From positions 2,602,222 to 2,666,221 of the forward strand of contig NW_017265137.1 in the NCBI RefSeq assembly GCF_001638985.1: a stretch of DNA of 64,000 bases, in the 5' to 3' direction. The notes below the pieces were generated by a model that did no database searches, was not told the DNA's origin, and worked only from the letters and a program-made list of their open reading frames with translations. This document shows, piece by piece, positions 16,624 through 27,659 of this stretch. Position 1 is the stretch's first letter. Every line of letters starts with the position of its first letter. The DNA comes from Phycomyces blakesleeanus NRRL 1555(-) (taxonomy: Eukaryota; Mucoromycota; Mucoromycetes; Mucorales; Phycomycetaceae). A program made the position numbers and the translations under genes.

Positions 16624-17553
16624 ATGCAAATAAAGGGTCTTGTTGTTTTGGTTGCTACTCTAATCGGCTGTTCACTTGTCCCAACCTTGACTGCACTTCC
16701 AATCACTTCAAAGCTACCCAACCCAGATAGACAACCTGACGATGTATACAATGTGAATGTGGACCAGTTTGCCCAGCTAGTCTCGACCCATCTTCAGTTT
16801 GACCATCTGGACTCCATCGTATCAGCAACCTACAAAGAAATTGCCTCACAGTTCCAGCACCACATCGAGATCACAACGCAGTCTACAGACCCATCATCTT
16901 TAAAGCCCATCAGGACAATCAGACTATCATCAATAGAAAACGATCAATATGCTTTCCAGCAGCCAGCAGCGTCTTCTGGACCAGATGTGATGGATCTTGA
17001 GATCTTAAAGGCCCAGATGTTCGGAGCTATCCAGGCCCATACCGAGGGTGATCTACCTGTGGCATGGGATCGCTTGGCAGATAAACTCGGCCGACCTGCC
17101 CTAGAGTCCTTTGTCCGCCAATTGATCTCATCCCATTGTGGGACAGCCAACATCAATCACCCAAAAAGACAATCTTTCTCCGATCTCGTCGTTCTTTCCG
17201 AGTGCCTCGCCCAAAACTCTGTCCTACTTTCCTCAAGACTCGACCAATATATCTCTGACAATCTGTTGGATATCTTTGAAGCACTGGATTCTAAAGTCCT
17301 ACCAGATATGCTGTCCCACACAACCAGAGATCTCAAGGATGTCCTGGACTACTTTAACACCGCATTTCTCCAAGACGATGACCAAGAGCTGGTCTTGCAG
17401 GTCAAGCCATGGGTCAAGGGTGCCCTTAACAACAGCAACCAGCCAACATCTCTCACCGACCGTCTGATGGCCCTCAATGTCTATCCTACAAATGGAGAAG
17501 AAGATCATCCAATCGTCATCTTTTCCCACTACGCCTCTTTGGCCAAAGTTTAA
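16624..17553 (+). CDS. Secreted protein of unknown function
   Basis: Single-exon gene encoding 309 residues. The N-terminus MQIKGLVVLVATLIGCSLV is a clear signal peptide with probable cleavage near TLTA-LPIT (residues 22-26), so the protein probably enters the secretory pathway. The rest is mostly helical in character, hydrophilic, with only two or three cysteines and no transmembrane helix, GPI signal or catalytic motif that I recognise. Codon use is more GC-rich than the flanks, which supports a real gene. It is the only protein gene between about 10.5 and 20.2 kb. I do not recognise the family. Confidence 0.85.
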   Translation: MQIKGLVVLVATLIGCSLVPTLTALPITSKLPNPDRQPDDVYNVNVDQFAQLVSTHLQFDHLDSIVSATYKEIASQFQHHIEITTQSTDPSSLKPIRTIRLSSIENDQYAFQQPAASSGPDVMDLEILKAQMFGAIQAHTEGDLPVAWDRLADKLGRPALESFVRQLISSHCGTANINHPKRQSFSDLVVLSECLAQNSVLLSSRLDQYISDNLLDIFEALDSKVLPDMLSHTTRDLKDVLDYFNTAFLQDDDQELVLQVKPWVKGALNNSNQPTSLTDRLMALNVYPTNGEEDHPIVIFSHYASLAKV

Positions 17554-18739
17554 AAAAAAAGATGATATTTATATACATTTTATACAAATAGAGGTGGATT
17601 ATTTATATTTATATCCCCACAATAGACCCAAAAGATAATCCAGAAAAAGGCAACCAAAAGAAAGACCAAAGAGATTGGATGAAACAGATGAATGGGTTTG
17701 GTTTGATTATTAGGATCGTTATTTGTAATACATTCACAATCCCTCTTCTACACCCCCTCTCCCCCCCCTGTAACTCCTCTTCCTCCTCCTCTTCTTCTTC
17801 TTTATTATTATTTTGTTCATCCCCATAACTTGAAAAGAAAAATCGAATCCCTCACAAATTGTACATTGTTCCCCTTTTCATTCATTTATTCATTTATTCA
17901 TTCATTCATTCATTCATGCATTCATTCTTTGACATTCATTTCTTCTTTTAAATAAATAAATTATATATATATATTATTTATTTGATTCAAAATATTTTGC
18001 AAAAACTAAACCTTTTAAATATTTTATTTTTTTGGGTTATAAAATAAATAAAACAATATAGTATATATTCACTTGATCCCTTGTTGCTTTCTCTCTTAAA
18101 GATTCAAGCATATTATATTGTATTGAACTGAAAATAGGTGAATACCAAAAAAGAAGGAGTGTTTTCTATCAATAGAAGAAAAGAAAAATTATACAGTAGT
18201 TGTCTATTCATATCATAATGCAAGGCAAGGCAAGGCAAGTCAAGGCAAGTCAAGGTAATCTAATTTTAAATAAATAAAACAAATACTGAGTGGTTATTGA
18301 TTTTGAAACAAATGACTGATAATATTGCATGTGCCATTTTATCATTTTTTTCTTATTATTTATAACAAAAATTATTATTAATTTTATTTTATACTTACTT
18401 ATGCAAGCACAATACTAAATCTTGATAATTATAGATTCATATAAATAATTCTTATCTACACTTTGGATTAGAAATGTCTTATCTCATAATTTAAATATAT
18501 AAGCCAATAATAATCAACCTATAAAAAATCAACAGATCAAGTATTACATAAAATTTATATTTTTCAGATAAACGATAGCCAATGATTTGTTTATATTAAA
18601 CCCCCGAACTCAATATAATCAAACGAAAAACAAACTATCACTTAATATACAAATCACAGAAAAACATTTCTGAAACATATATAGTAAACAATACCAATAG
18701 CTTTTAATTAATTTTCATTTTTATTGATTGATTGGGAAA
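17554..18739. other. Intergenic region
   Basis: AT-rich DNA with ATTC tetranucleotide repeats (17880-17930) and GCAAG-type repeats (18221-18257). No coding signal. Confidence 0.55.
18221..18257. repeat. GCAAG/TCAAG pentanucleotide repeat
   Basis: About seven imperfect copies of GCAAG with TCAAG variants in tandem. Confidence 0.85.
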
Positions 18740-18897
18740 GGGAGGTAGTAGCAAGCTACTCCTCCCTCAAGCAAAAATTGCGGCCTCGAGACACCCGAAG
18801 GTGTTCGCAGAGAATCCGACCATCGCAGTGCAATGACAGTCAGATCCCCTGTGCGTCCAGACTCATTGATCACCAGACACACGACCCAGGTAAGTAT
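18740..18897 (-). ncRNA. U1: U1 spliceosomal snRNA
   Basis: The minus strand from 18897 begins ATACTTACCTGG, the U1 5' end that pairs with 5' splice sites. It continues with stem-loop I carrying GGTGATCAATGAG (U1-70K-type loop GATCA) and stem-loop II with CATTGCACTGCGATG, which includes ATTGCAC, the U1A loop. Stem-loop III is ACACCTTCGGGTGT. A Sm site CAATTTTTG follows (plus 18772-18780). Last is a terminal hairpin with arms GGGAGGAGTAG and CTACTACCTCCC. The 158-nt length is close to the usual 160-165 nt. All four stem-loops and the Sm site are in the expected order, so this is a complete and probably functional gene. It forms a GC-rich island in AT-rich DNA. The exact 3' end may extend a few bases to 18734. 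Confidence 0.95.
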
Positions 18898-18925
18898 GAG
18901 TTGTTCAGGATGAAGAAAGAGCCTC

Positions 18926-18933
18926 TATTTATA
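18926..18933 (-). promoter_or_regulatory. TATA box of the U1 snRNA gene
   Basis: TATAAATA on the minus strand, 29 bp upstream of the predicted U1 5' end, the expected distance for a TATA element. Confidence 0.7.
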
Positions 18934-20180
18934 CCTTTTGCATTCTTTCTTTTTTTTTTTTAATTCAATTTTTAAGTCCGATTATAAAAAAGTCACAGGC
19001 GTCACAAAAATTTATTTCTGTTGTGACTATTTTCTATCTCTTTCTCTCTTTATTATTTTATGACTCCGGTTCTTATTATCCAATACAATTTAGCCACGCC
19101 TTTTTTATTTATTTATTTTTCTTTGTATAGTACATATTATACACTATGCGTATTATCTCTCCCCCCCCAATTTATATTTATATATATATATTATTGTTAT
19201 TGTAAAAATAAAAAATTAAAAAGTCAAATCAATACGGTCAATATGGAAAAGAAGTATGAAACCTTGGACTAAACAATTTTTTGTCTGTTTACGGCAAATA
19301 AGGGATATGGCAAGTTCAATTAATTAATTGATTAATTAGATGATTTTATCTAGGTAGAATCTTGATAATAACAGTAACAATAGTGTTTGGCTATTCAAAT
19401 CTTTGTTATATGTATTTATAAAAGAGGTGTGGGACAAGTTCCTAGAGATTGGTAACTTGTCAATTTTTTTTTTTTTTTTTAGTAATTAAAATACCCGTCG
19501 GCTGTGAATTTCTGTTACTGGTGCTTGTTACTTTCTTTCTTTTTTGTACCTTCCCCAATAGTAAATCCATAAAAGCAAACCATACAGTGCCTGACAATTA
19601 ATAAGAGAAAGGCAGAGCTAAATGCCAAATACATTGTGCTTGGGAATATAATCATCATTCTATCTAATTATTAAAATAAAAATAAATAAATAAATTCAAA
19701 GTTTATATTATATTATATTATTCTTATGTCATTACAAGAGCAATTTTACAACACAAGTATAGCACAATATATATTTATATTTATATCGAATTACGTAGAG
19801 TGTTTTGTAATGGACAGTAAAGAAGAAGAAGAAGGATATTTTGGGTTAAAAGAGAGAAAAGGACTATTCTTAAAGACTTGTGTCATAATGATGAAAATAA
19901 TTACCTGCTTTTTATTTGATTTTGGCATTTATCTCACACACACTATAGAAACATAATATACAATTCCAATTCTAATATTTGATTTGATGTAATATTATAT
20001 AGTAGCAATTCATGCAAAAAACAAAAAAGTTACTTGCTTTTTTTTGTGACTTTTACCACTAACCCTCTTCTGTAGTTTGACTCTAATATATTTTTATATA
20101 TTATATGAAAAGAATAAAAAGGAATCTCAATTAAAGAATATTTGTTTTTTTATTACCTTTCTTCTCTCTTAATTTCTAAC
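18934..20180. other. Intergenic region
   Basis: AT-rich DNA with homopolymer T and C runs (C run near 19162-19169) and TTAATTAATTGATTAATTA at 19319-19337. No supportable gene. Confidence 0.55.
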
Positions 20181-20573
20181 ATGAACAACGCTACTCACAA
20201 CCACTCTTCCAACACTGAACATCCTCCTGCCAGTAAGTCGCAAGATTTATTTGATTATAGATTCATTGATAGGATGTTTATTGAATTGTTGTGAATCTTG
20301 TTAGTGAAAGTTGGCGGTATGCGTGTCAAGAACCCCGATCCTCATCGTACGGCATTAAAGGACGAGAATGCTACCTCTGAAGATCTCACTGAAGAAGAAG
20401 AAGATGCCCAGCGTCAGATTGAACAGGAACAGCAAAAGGCTAACCAGATGCGCCAGACTTCTGAGATGCTTGCCGAAGAGGCCAAGCGTAACAAGAACAT
20501 TTCCAAGAACCCAGGAACAAACCTCCACCAGGGTCCCAAGGGCGATTACCAGCCAAGAAGCATGAACCACTAA
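20181..20573 (+). CDS. Small hydrophilic protein, function unknown
   Basis: Two exons, 20181-20232 and 20305-20573, joined through a GTAAGT donor and a TTAG acceptor, give 106 residues. The ATG is split-compatible: the second exon begins TG, making a Met at the junction. The protein is highly charged. Its middle is a Glu/Gln-rich predicted helix or coiled coil (TEEEEDAQRQIEQEQQKANQ) and its ends are Gly/Asn/Pro-rich, suggesting a largely disordered protein. There is no signal peptide or membrane segment. I do not recognise the family. The intron structure, short 5' leader and clean codon use support a real gene. Confidence 0.75.
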
Positions 20574-21129
20574 AATAATAATTATTATTTATATTATATA
20601 TTTATATATTTTTTTTTCTTCTTGTACATAATGTAAACATTCTAAATGAAATCAATCAATAAATCAAAACCATGCTTTGTTTGGTCCAATATTGAACCAA
20701 ATCAAATCAAATTGTACCTTATTTATATATAATTTTTATTTTAGAAAAAAAAAAGTGCAAAAATAATGATAAGCATAATAAATTATTAGCTGTGCATTTG
20801 TGCATTTGTGTGTTTGTGCGTACTTGCAGGTGTGCATTTTGTCCATCTCTCTTTCTTTCAGTTTGCTTCTTTTTTTTTGTAGCACCGAAATTTGAATTTT
20901 GTATATTTATACAAACCCCACGATTCAAATCAACTCCTTCCTCTTTTGAAATTTCTATTTTATTTTATTTTTTGTTTTTTATTTTTTTGTTTTCTTTTCT
21001 TTCTTTCTTTTTTATCTTAACGTCTTACCTTCCTTCCTTTTAACCCGAAGAAATTCTCAAAATAATAAGCAAACAAAAGACAAAGTTGCTGGAAATACAC
21101 CAAGAATATATTCATAGAAATCATATTCA
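20574..21129. other. Intergenic region
   Basis: TG/GTGT-containing and T-rich DNA, with a long pyrimidine tract at about 20930-21045 that probably belongs to the promoter of the downstream gene. No gene seen. Confidence 0.55.
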
Positions 21130-23140
21130 ATGTCTTCCAAAACTTCAACACTCACACGCTCCCTGCCGCCAAAGACAATCAAGTCATCCGAACGAGAAAG
21201 ACGCCAGAACGATGAACTCGCAGAAACCAAAAAGGCACTTCAATTATCAGAGGTATATTAAATCATCATTCTTTATTCTTTGCTAACAAATGATGATGTA
21301 GGCAAAAAACAGTGCATGTAATGTTCGACTAGCCAAGTGGAAAAAAATTGCCCTTGATGCTGAACGTAGTAGTTCATTAAAAATGACTGGTAAATTCAAT
21401 TCAATTCAATTATATACATACCATACGGAGCCACTGGCTGAGTTTGCTGTGGTTTTGTCGTGTAAAGCCCAAACGTTATCTAACACACCTTTTTTTTTTT
21501 CGTCAGATTATGAAAACAAACTAAAGAAGGATTATGAGGCACAACTAGAGGAAATCGAAGCCCAATTCAGCGCACGATCTAAAGAAGCTGCGGAAACGAT
21601 TGAACGCCTTGAAGACACAAACAAGAAGCTCAAAAAGGAGATTGCATTACTGAAGATGAAAGGTAAGACACGCAATAATCAATTTGCTATTAGAAATCTA
21701 TATCCATACATGCATGCATGCATCTCTATGTATGCACTAGGGTTATTTGTTTATATTTCAATTACTAATACTAATACTAACATTCACAATCCCAATTCAA
21801 ATTCCAATAGATAATAAAAAGATACTTCCTCCTACTCCTCCGGCTTCTGCTACCAGTGCTGCTAGTGTTGCTGCTGAGCCTTCTCGGGTTATCTTTCGTC
21901 GGGCAACAGTACAAACCGATCAAGTAAGCTTTTATTTTTTATAAGAAAAAATAAAAGAGTGTGGGATTCTCACCATTATAGACCAATTAACATTTTATCT
22001 TATTAGTCACTTCAAACAGTTCCTCCTCCTGTGCATGTGAGCCGGGCAAAATCCAATGCATTGGTATTCAGTATAAATGTAAGTCTTAAAAATAATCGTA
22101 ATTATCAATAAGTAAGTAGGTAGGTGTATTGACTATTTGTATATCTCATAAAATAGGATACGGTTCGAGCTATCGAAGACGAGTTGCGATCACACCGTCG
22201 TAGACCGACTGATGAAACAAACTCTAAATTGTGCGACAAGGACGAAACGCTTGTACCAACCAGGTCGCAATCGCCAATCAGCAACACTGTCCTACCCGAG
22301 CCTATCAACCACAACCACAACCACAACCACAACAACTACTCCAGCTCCAGCTCCAGCTCCAGCTCCAACTCCCATGTACCGAGCCAGCGCCATCTGCGCA
22401 ACCTTGGCCACGAGGCAGTTGTCCCACGTTCCAACATCGATCTCGGCCGCAACAGCTACTCTTCTTCCAACACCACCAACACATCCGTCTACTCTACCAC
22501 TTCTACCATCAACTCTACCGCCAGCCCTCCTAATCGCAGCAGTCATGGCAGCTATGCTAGCTATGGCGCCAATAGCACTAATGGCAGCACATCCACCAGA
22601 TCATCCGTCTCTTCAGCTTCAGCTTCATATTCATACTCTAGACCTCCCCGTTCTCGTACCCTAGAGCATCTCAGCCGGACTCTGCCTGAGGTATTCAGAA
22701 AGCGCGGCAGCCAACCCATCACATCATCGTCTCTTCGTCCTACCAGCACCACTGCCTCGACTCCCTCCCAATCTCCATCCACACGCCATTCGTACAACAA
22801 CGAACTCTACACTTCTCCCGGCACCCCTCAATTCGGCCACTCTCCCTCCACAAGCAGCAGCTTCAGCAGCAGTTACGCTTCCTCGGAAACCTCGGCAGAC
22901 TTTGGCCAGCAGAAATATCACATCAACGTCCACCCCCATTGCGACCCACGTTGGCTCTATGGTGATACTCTCACAGACGATCCTGTGTCCATTTCACCCG
23001 ACGACAACTATGACTATTATTACAAGAATGGATACCAAGAAGAAAATGATGATGATGACCTCAAATCTTCCCAACCATTGTCCCACCAACTACGGGATTC
23101 CATTCTCGATACACTCCTTTCACAAGGCAATTACAAATAA
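21130..23140 (+). CDS. Coiled-coil and Ser-rich low-complexity protein
   Basis: Exons 21130-21252, 21302-21389, 21507-21662, 21811-21923, 22007-22080 and 22157-23140 join in frame with standard splice sites. The N-terminus has a basic start and then a coiled coil (DYEAQLEEIEAQFSARSKEA and following, from exons 2-3). A short Pro/Ala linker leads to a long Ser/Thr/Asn/Tyr-rich region with an Asn-His repeat and Ser runs. The C-terminus carries a compact, better-ordered segment HINVHPHCDPRWLYGDTLTD and an acidic tail. The architecture suggests a scaffold or cytoskeletal/polarity protein, but no domain is recognised. Expression and boundaries look credible because every intron preserves phase. Confidence 0.78.
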
Positions 23141-24024
23141 TCCATTTCTATTAACAAATACCAACACCCCCCAAAAAAAAGCAAACAAAAAAAAAGAGAA
23201 CCCAATATATTATCTCTCTTTTATTATTACTTATTACTTACTTACTTACTTATTATTTATATTATCATTACACCCCTTGTTATTACCATTTTAGTTATTT
23301 TTCCTTTCCTTTCCTTTCCTTTCCTTTACTTCCGTTCTTCCGTTCCTTCATTTACTTCCGTTCCTCCCTTCCTTCCCATTTTTTATTTTATTTTTAAAAA
23401 AAAAAAACAATCCAAAACAATCCAAAATATTATATTATATTATTATTATTTTTTTCTTTTTAAATCTATTGTATATTATTCCTTTTTTTTTTTTTGTTCA
23501 TTTTATATACTCATGCTTATAATATTATCCACCTTTCTTTTTTCTTTCTTTTTTTTTTTGGTTTCCCCCAGAAAATTTAAAAAAATTAAAAAATTAAAAA
23601 ATTAAAATTAGAAAATGAAGGATATTCATATTCATATTCATATTTTCGATTTTTTTTTTCTTTTTCTATTTCTATTATTTACAAAATACCTTTACCACTC
23701 AACCACCCCTTTCCTTTCCTATATATTATTTAATTTATTTATTACCATTATTATTATTATTACAACAATATCTTACTTTTATTTACTTTGTGCCTGTAAT
23801 AATAAATAAATAAATAAATAAATAAATAATCTACACAGCAACCATAAGTACAGTTTAGATATTTTGGGATTCTTATGTTTTGAAAAATTATGTTTTAAAA
23901 ACCGATATTCACGTCACAATTTTTTTTTTAAATATTTTTTTCAGAGCCTTTGACAATTAAATTAATGGCTGATTTTTTTTTCATAGTAACCCCCTCTTTC
24001 TAAATCAGTTTTGACGGTGCCATA
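23141..24024. other. Intergenic region and uL30 promoter
   Basis: Homopolymer-rich DNA with TTAC, TTTCC and AAAT short repeats. A CACGTCAC motif near 23910 and a pyrimidine-rich stretch just before 24025 may belong to the uL30 promoter. No gene seen. Confidence 0.5.
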
Positions 24025-25233
24025 ATGGTTGCTTAGTAAGTAAGCCACTCTTATGTGTATATATATATACTGCTATAATTATTTTTGAGGGTGTATAAAG
24101 TACACTATTATATCACTTGTTATTCTCGAAATACGCAAACAACAACAGCAGCAACAACGGTACCAATGTGGATTCGATAATTTCCTCAGGACAACACCAA
24201 TTAGCTTTGTCTAGCACCTACAGACAGTCACCCAAAACAAAACAAAACAAAGCAAAACAAAAAAGAAAAGAAAAGAAAAGAAAAAGCAACAACAACAGAT
24301 AAATATACGAAAGAAAAAAAAACATAAAGACAATCTAGATCATCAGAACATCAGAACATCATCATCATCGTCGGCTAAGCCTCCATTATCGACATTTCTA
24401 CAAAATGAATTAAATTAAAAGAAGATTTGCATAATTATAGTTATCACAAAAGACAACAGTAATATTAACATGGCTTTATTTTTTTTTCTTGTAGCAACGT
24501 CCCCTCTGCCAACCAGGTCCTCGTCCCCGAGACTCTCTTGAAGAAGAACCAGTCTTGTGCCAAGGCCGCCGCTGCCCTCGTTGCCAAGAAGGCCGAGGCC
24601 AAGAAGGCTCGCATTGCCAAGAGACGTGATCTCTTCAAGCGTGCTGCTACCTACCACGCCGAGAACAAGGCTGCCGAGAGACGCGAGGTCTTCCTCCGTC
24701 GCCAGGCCAAGAAGAACGGTGACTTCTACGTCCCTGCTCAGCCCAAGCTTGTGTTCGTTGTCCGTATCCGCGGTATCAACAACATTGCTCCCAAGCCCCG
24801 CAAGGTTCTCCAGTTGCTCCGTCTCTTGCAGATCAACAACGGTGTGTTTGTCAAGTTGAACAAGGCCACCTCTGAGATGCTCCAGTTGGTCCAGCCCTAC
24901 GTCGCCTACGGTTACCCCAACCAGAAGACCATCCGTGAGTTGATCTACAAGCGTGGATATGCCAAGTCTGACAAGCAGAGAATCCCCATCCACGATAACT
25001 CTGTTATCGAGAAGGGTCTCGGCAAGTTCAACATCGTCTGCGTCGAGGATCTCATCAACGAGATTGCCACCGTCGGTCCCCACTTCAAGGAGGCCTCCAA
25101 CTTCTTGTGGCCCTTCAAGCTCTCCAACCCCAACAAGTTGTGGCACGCTCGCAAGTTCTTGCACTTTGTCGAGGGTGGTGATGCCGGTGACCGCGAGAAC
25201 TTTATCAACAAGCTCGTCCAGTCCATGAACTAA
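24025..25233 (+). CDS. RPL7: 60S ribosomal protein uL30 (L7)
   Basis: Cytosolic large-subunit ribosomal protein. Exon 2 (24495-25233) encodes the characteristic eukaryotic N-terminal extension ([20 protein letters not shown]), the L30 fold ([20 protein letters not shown]) and the C-terminal [15 protein letters not shown] region. The start is placed in an 11-nt first exon at 24025-24035 (ATGGTTGCTTA) followed by a perfect GTAAGT donor. The 459-bp intron ends TTGTAG at 24494. The join rebuilds TAC and gives [20 protein letters not shown] and 249 residues, the expected length. Codon use is strongly biased to C-ending codons, as expected for a highly expressed gene. Confidence 0.94.
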
Positions 25234-25777
25234 AATAAATAAATAAGTAATAAAATAATAAAATAATCTTGATTTATTTTTTTGGGTGGCATCTTGTTTT
25301 CCGTCAAAACAAAAGCAAAGCAAAGCAAAGCAAAAAATAAAAAATAAAAATAAAAATAAAAATCGTTAATAGAGATAGTGGGGTCTTGGGTATATAATGC
25401 TGTGTTGTGTAAACCCAAGGCAGTAAAGATGTGTGTTTATGTAGGTTGTCGGTTGAATACTTACATTTTTCTTTGATCTTTCATTCTTATAATGGAAAGT
25501 CGAATGTGGGGTTAAATACCCAGTACCATATAAACAGTCTTTGTATTTTGTATTTTTTATTTTTATTACTTTACTTTACTTTTCATGTGATTTAGTTGGA
25601 CATCTGAAATTCGCTTACCCACAAATTTTATTTTTACTAACCGACTTCAAAGTCCAACGCATCAAATCCCCCCCTCCCCCTCGTACTCATCCTTCATCCT
25701 TCGTCCTTCTACTCCACCTTTTTCTTTCTCTTTTCTTCTTTAACTTTTCCCCCCTCCTTCTCTTTCTTACATTTATC
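25234..25777. other. Intergenic region
   Basis: AT-rich spacer ending in a strong pyrimidine tract (25660-25770) directly before the PEX19 start. Short AAAGC and AAAAT repeats near 25310-25365. No gene seen. Confidence 0.55.
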
Positions 25778-27237
25778 ATGTCAAGCACTGCTACAAACAG
25801 TCACGCCCACGACGATGACTCTGACTTTGATGATATGCTGGACGGTAAAACTCTATACATTCTCTATTATATATAAATATAGTATTCAAGAATAACTCTA
25901 AATAAATAAACAAACAAATAAATATTTATTTATTTACCTATTTACTTGTAGATGTTCTTGACGACTTCAACGGCCTGTCTACAAAGGAAGTTCCCACAAA
26001 ACCAGCAGCCAAGGGTGACCAAAAGTCAACAAAGACAACAGTAGAAGATGAGGATCCCACAGAAGACAGTTTGGAATCCATGTTTGACAATGACGAGTTT
26101 TCTCGCCAACTTGCTGCCGGGATGGAAGAACTGATGGGACAGATTGGCAATGGGGCTGCTGGAATTGGCGGTGGCGGTAATAGTAACAGTAGTAATAGTA
26201 GTAGTAGTGGTCAGGATGCTGAAATGAAACAAGTGTTTGAACAAGTCTGGAAATCACTTGATTCTGAATTCTTGCTTCCAACTGGCTCTGGTAGCTCGAA
26301 AACACCAACCACAGAGTCATCACCATCAAAAAACCCTAATACCACCACAACCACAGCCACATCAAATACAACAAACAAAGACCGGGGAACCGGATCAAGT
26401 GACACAGGAACACAGACACCTTCTGCCCAATCTTTCCAAGACACCATTGCTCAGACCATGAACAAATTGAAAGATAGTTCAAAACAAGTTGACGTGAGTT
26501 TTTTTTTTTTTATATATTTCTGGTACTTATATATGTATTGTTTCTGTGGGAATTGGTCTTTTTCTTTTCTTTTTCTTTTCTTTAGTCATCGATTGCTGAA
26601 GAAACAGACGATGCTTTTATGGCCGAACTTATGAAGCAAATGGAATCTCTTTCTGATACCGGAGAGTTTGAAAATGTTCTTGAAGGCATGATGCAGCAAC
26701 TGATGTCCAAAGAAATGCTGTACGAACCTATCAGAGATCTTGCCAAAAAGGTAATATATTTATTTATATATGGGAGGGTATAGAAGAGCAAAGTGTAATA
26801 TAAATGACCAACAAATATATATATATATGAAACTAATGATGTTTTTTTTTTAAAAATAAAATAAAAAAAAAGTACCCTTCGTGGCTTGAAGAGAACAAGA
26901 CCAAATTGAACAAGACAGATTATGAAAAATATTCTTCACAATACCTTGTATGTCAACAAATCGTTGCAAAGTATGAAGCTCCTGGATTTGATGAAAAGAA
27001 CGAGAGCCAATCAAAGGAAATCATGGATCTTATGCAAAAAGTAAGCAAAAAAATAAGTAAAAATAAAAACAAAAATAAATAATCTTTTAACCTATCTCCT
27101 GTTATATGTACATATAGATGCAAGATTTTGGTCAGCCTCCGCCAGCACTACTCGAGGAAATGGCACCTGGAGCAAACTTTGGCAATCCCGGTGAAATGCC
27201 AGATGTAAAGGACCTTGAAAACTGCACAATAATGTAA
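25778..27237 (+). CDS. PEX19: Peroxisomal biogenesis factor 19
   Basis: Cytosolic chaperone and import receptor for peroxisomal membrane proteins. Exons 25778-25844, 25952-26493, 26586-26750, 26873-27040 and 27118-27237 join in frame. The N-terminus has the acidic PEX3-binding type segment (DDSDFDDMLDDVLDDF). The middle holds an Asn/Ser/Gly and Thr-rich linker. The C-terminal helical domain carries FMAELMKQMESLSDTGEF, MLYEPIRDLAKKYPSWLEEN and LMQKMQDFGQPPPALLEEM. The protein ends in CTIM, a CaaX farnesylation box, the hallmark of PEX19. Nothing is missing, and length (about 353 aa) is within the family range. Confidence 0.95.
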
Positions 27238-27659
27238 AAGAATGAAATAAGAACAATAATAAAACAAAAACAAAAGAAATTATCAAATATATATCTTTAA
27301 GCTTTTAGGTTTGACTTGTAAATATTTGGCTATGGTGCGAATAAACAAGCAATTTTTTTTTAAAGAGAAAATTCGATCAATAGAGAGATAGATAGATAGA
27401 TACAATCGTCAAAGCTTTATAATCTTATCGTGTTCCATTAATTCTTGGCGATCATCTCCCAAGAAGCCGATTTGATTATAAATCATTGGATCCAGGTGCC
27501 ATTAGTGGGTGTCTATATTCCTGTGTTGAAGAAGAACACCTAAACAAAGTGTTGATTGAATAGAATTTTTTTTTGCAGTCCAAAAAAAAACAGTTGTATC
27601 TAAAGAAACGTTTATGTGCTTATATATATATATAATTATCTATTTGAAACAATATTCTA
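27238..27659. other. Intergenic region
   Basis: Short convergent spacer between PEX19 and the NADH dehydrogenase gene, with a GATA repeat near 27385-27402. It probably holds both 3' ends. Confidence 0.55.

Noticed and set aside
22212..22664. Alternative-frame Thr/Pro/Ala-rich frames over the coiled-coil gene
   Set aside because: Shadow frames of a trinucleotide-rich Ser/Asn region; the in-frame spliced gene explains them.
24415..25323. Long minus-strand frame opposite uL30
   Set aside because: Antisense shadow of a highly codon-biased ribosomal protein gene.
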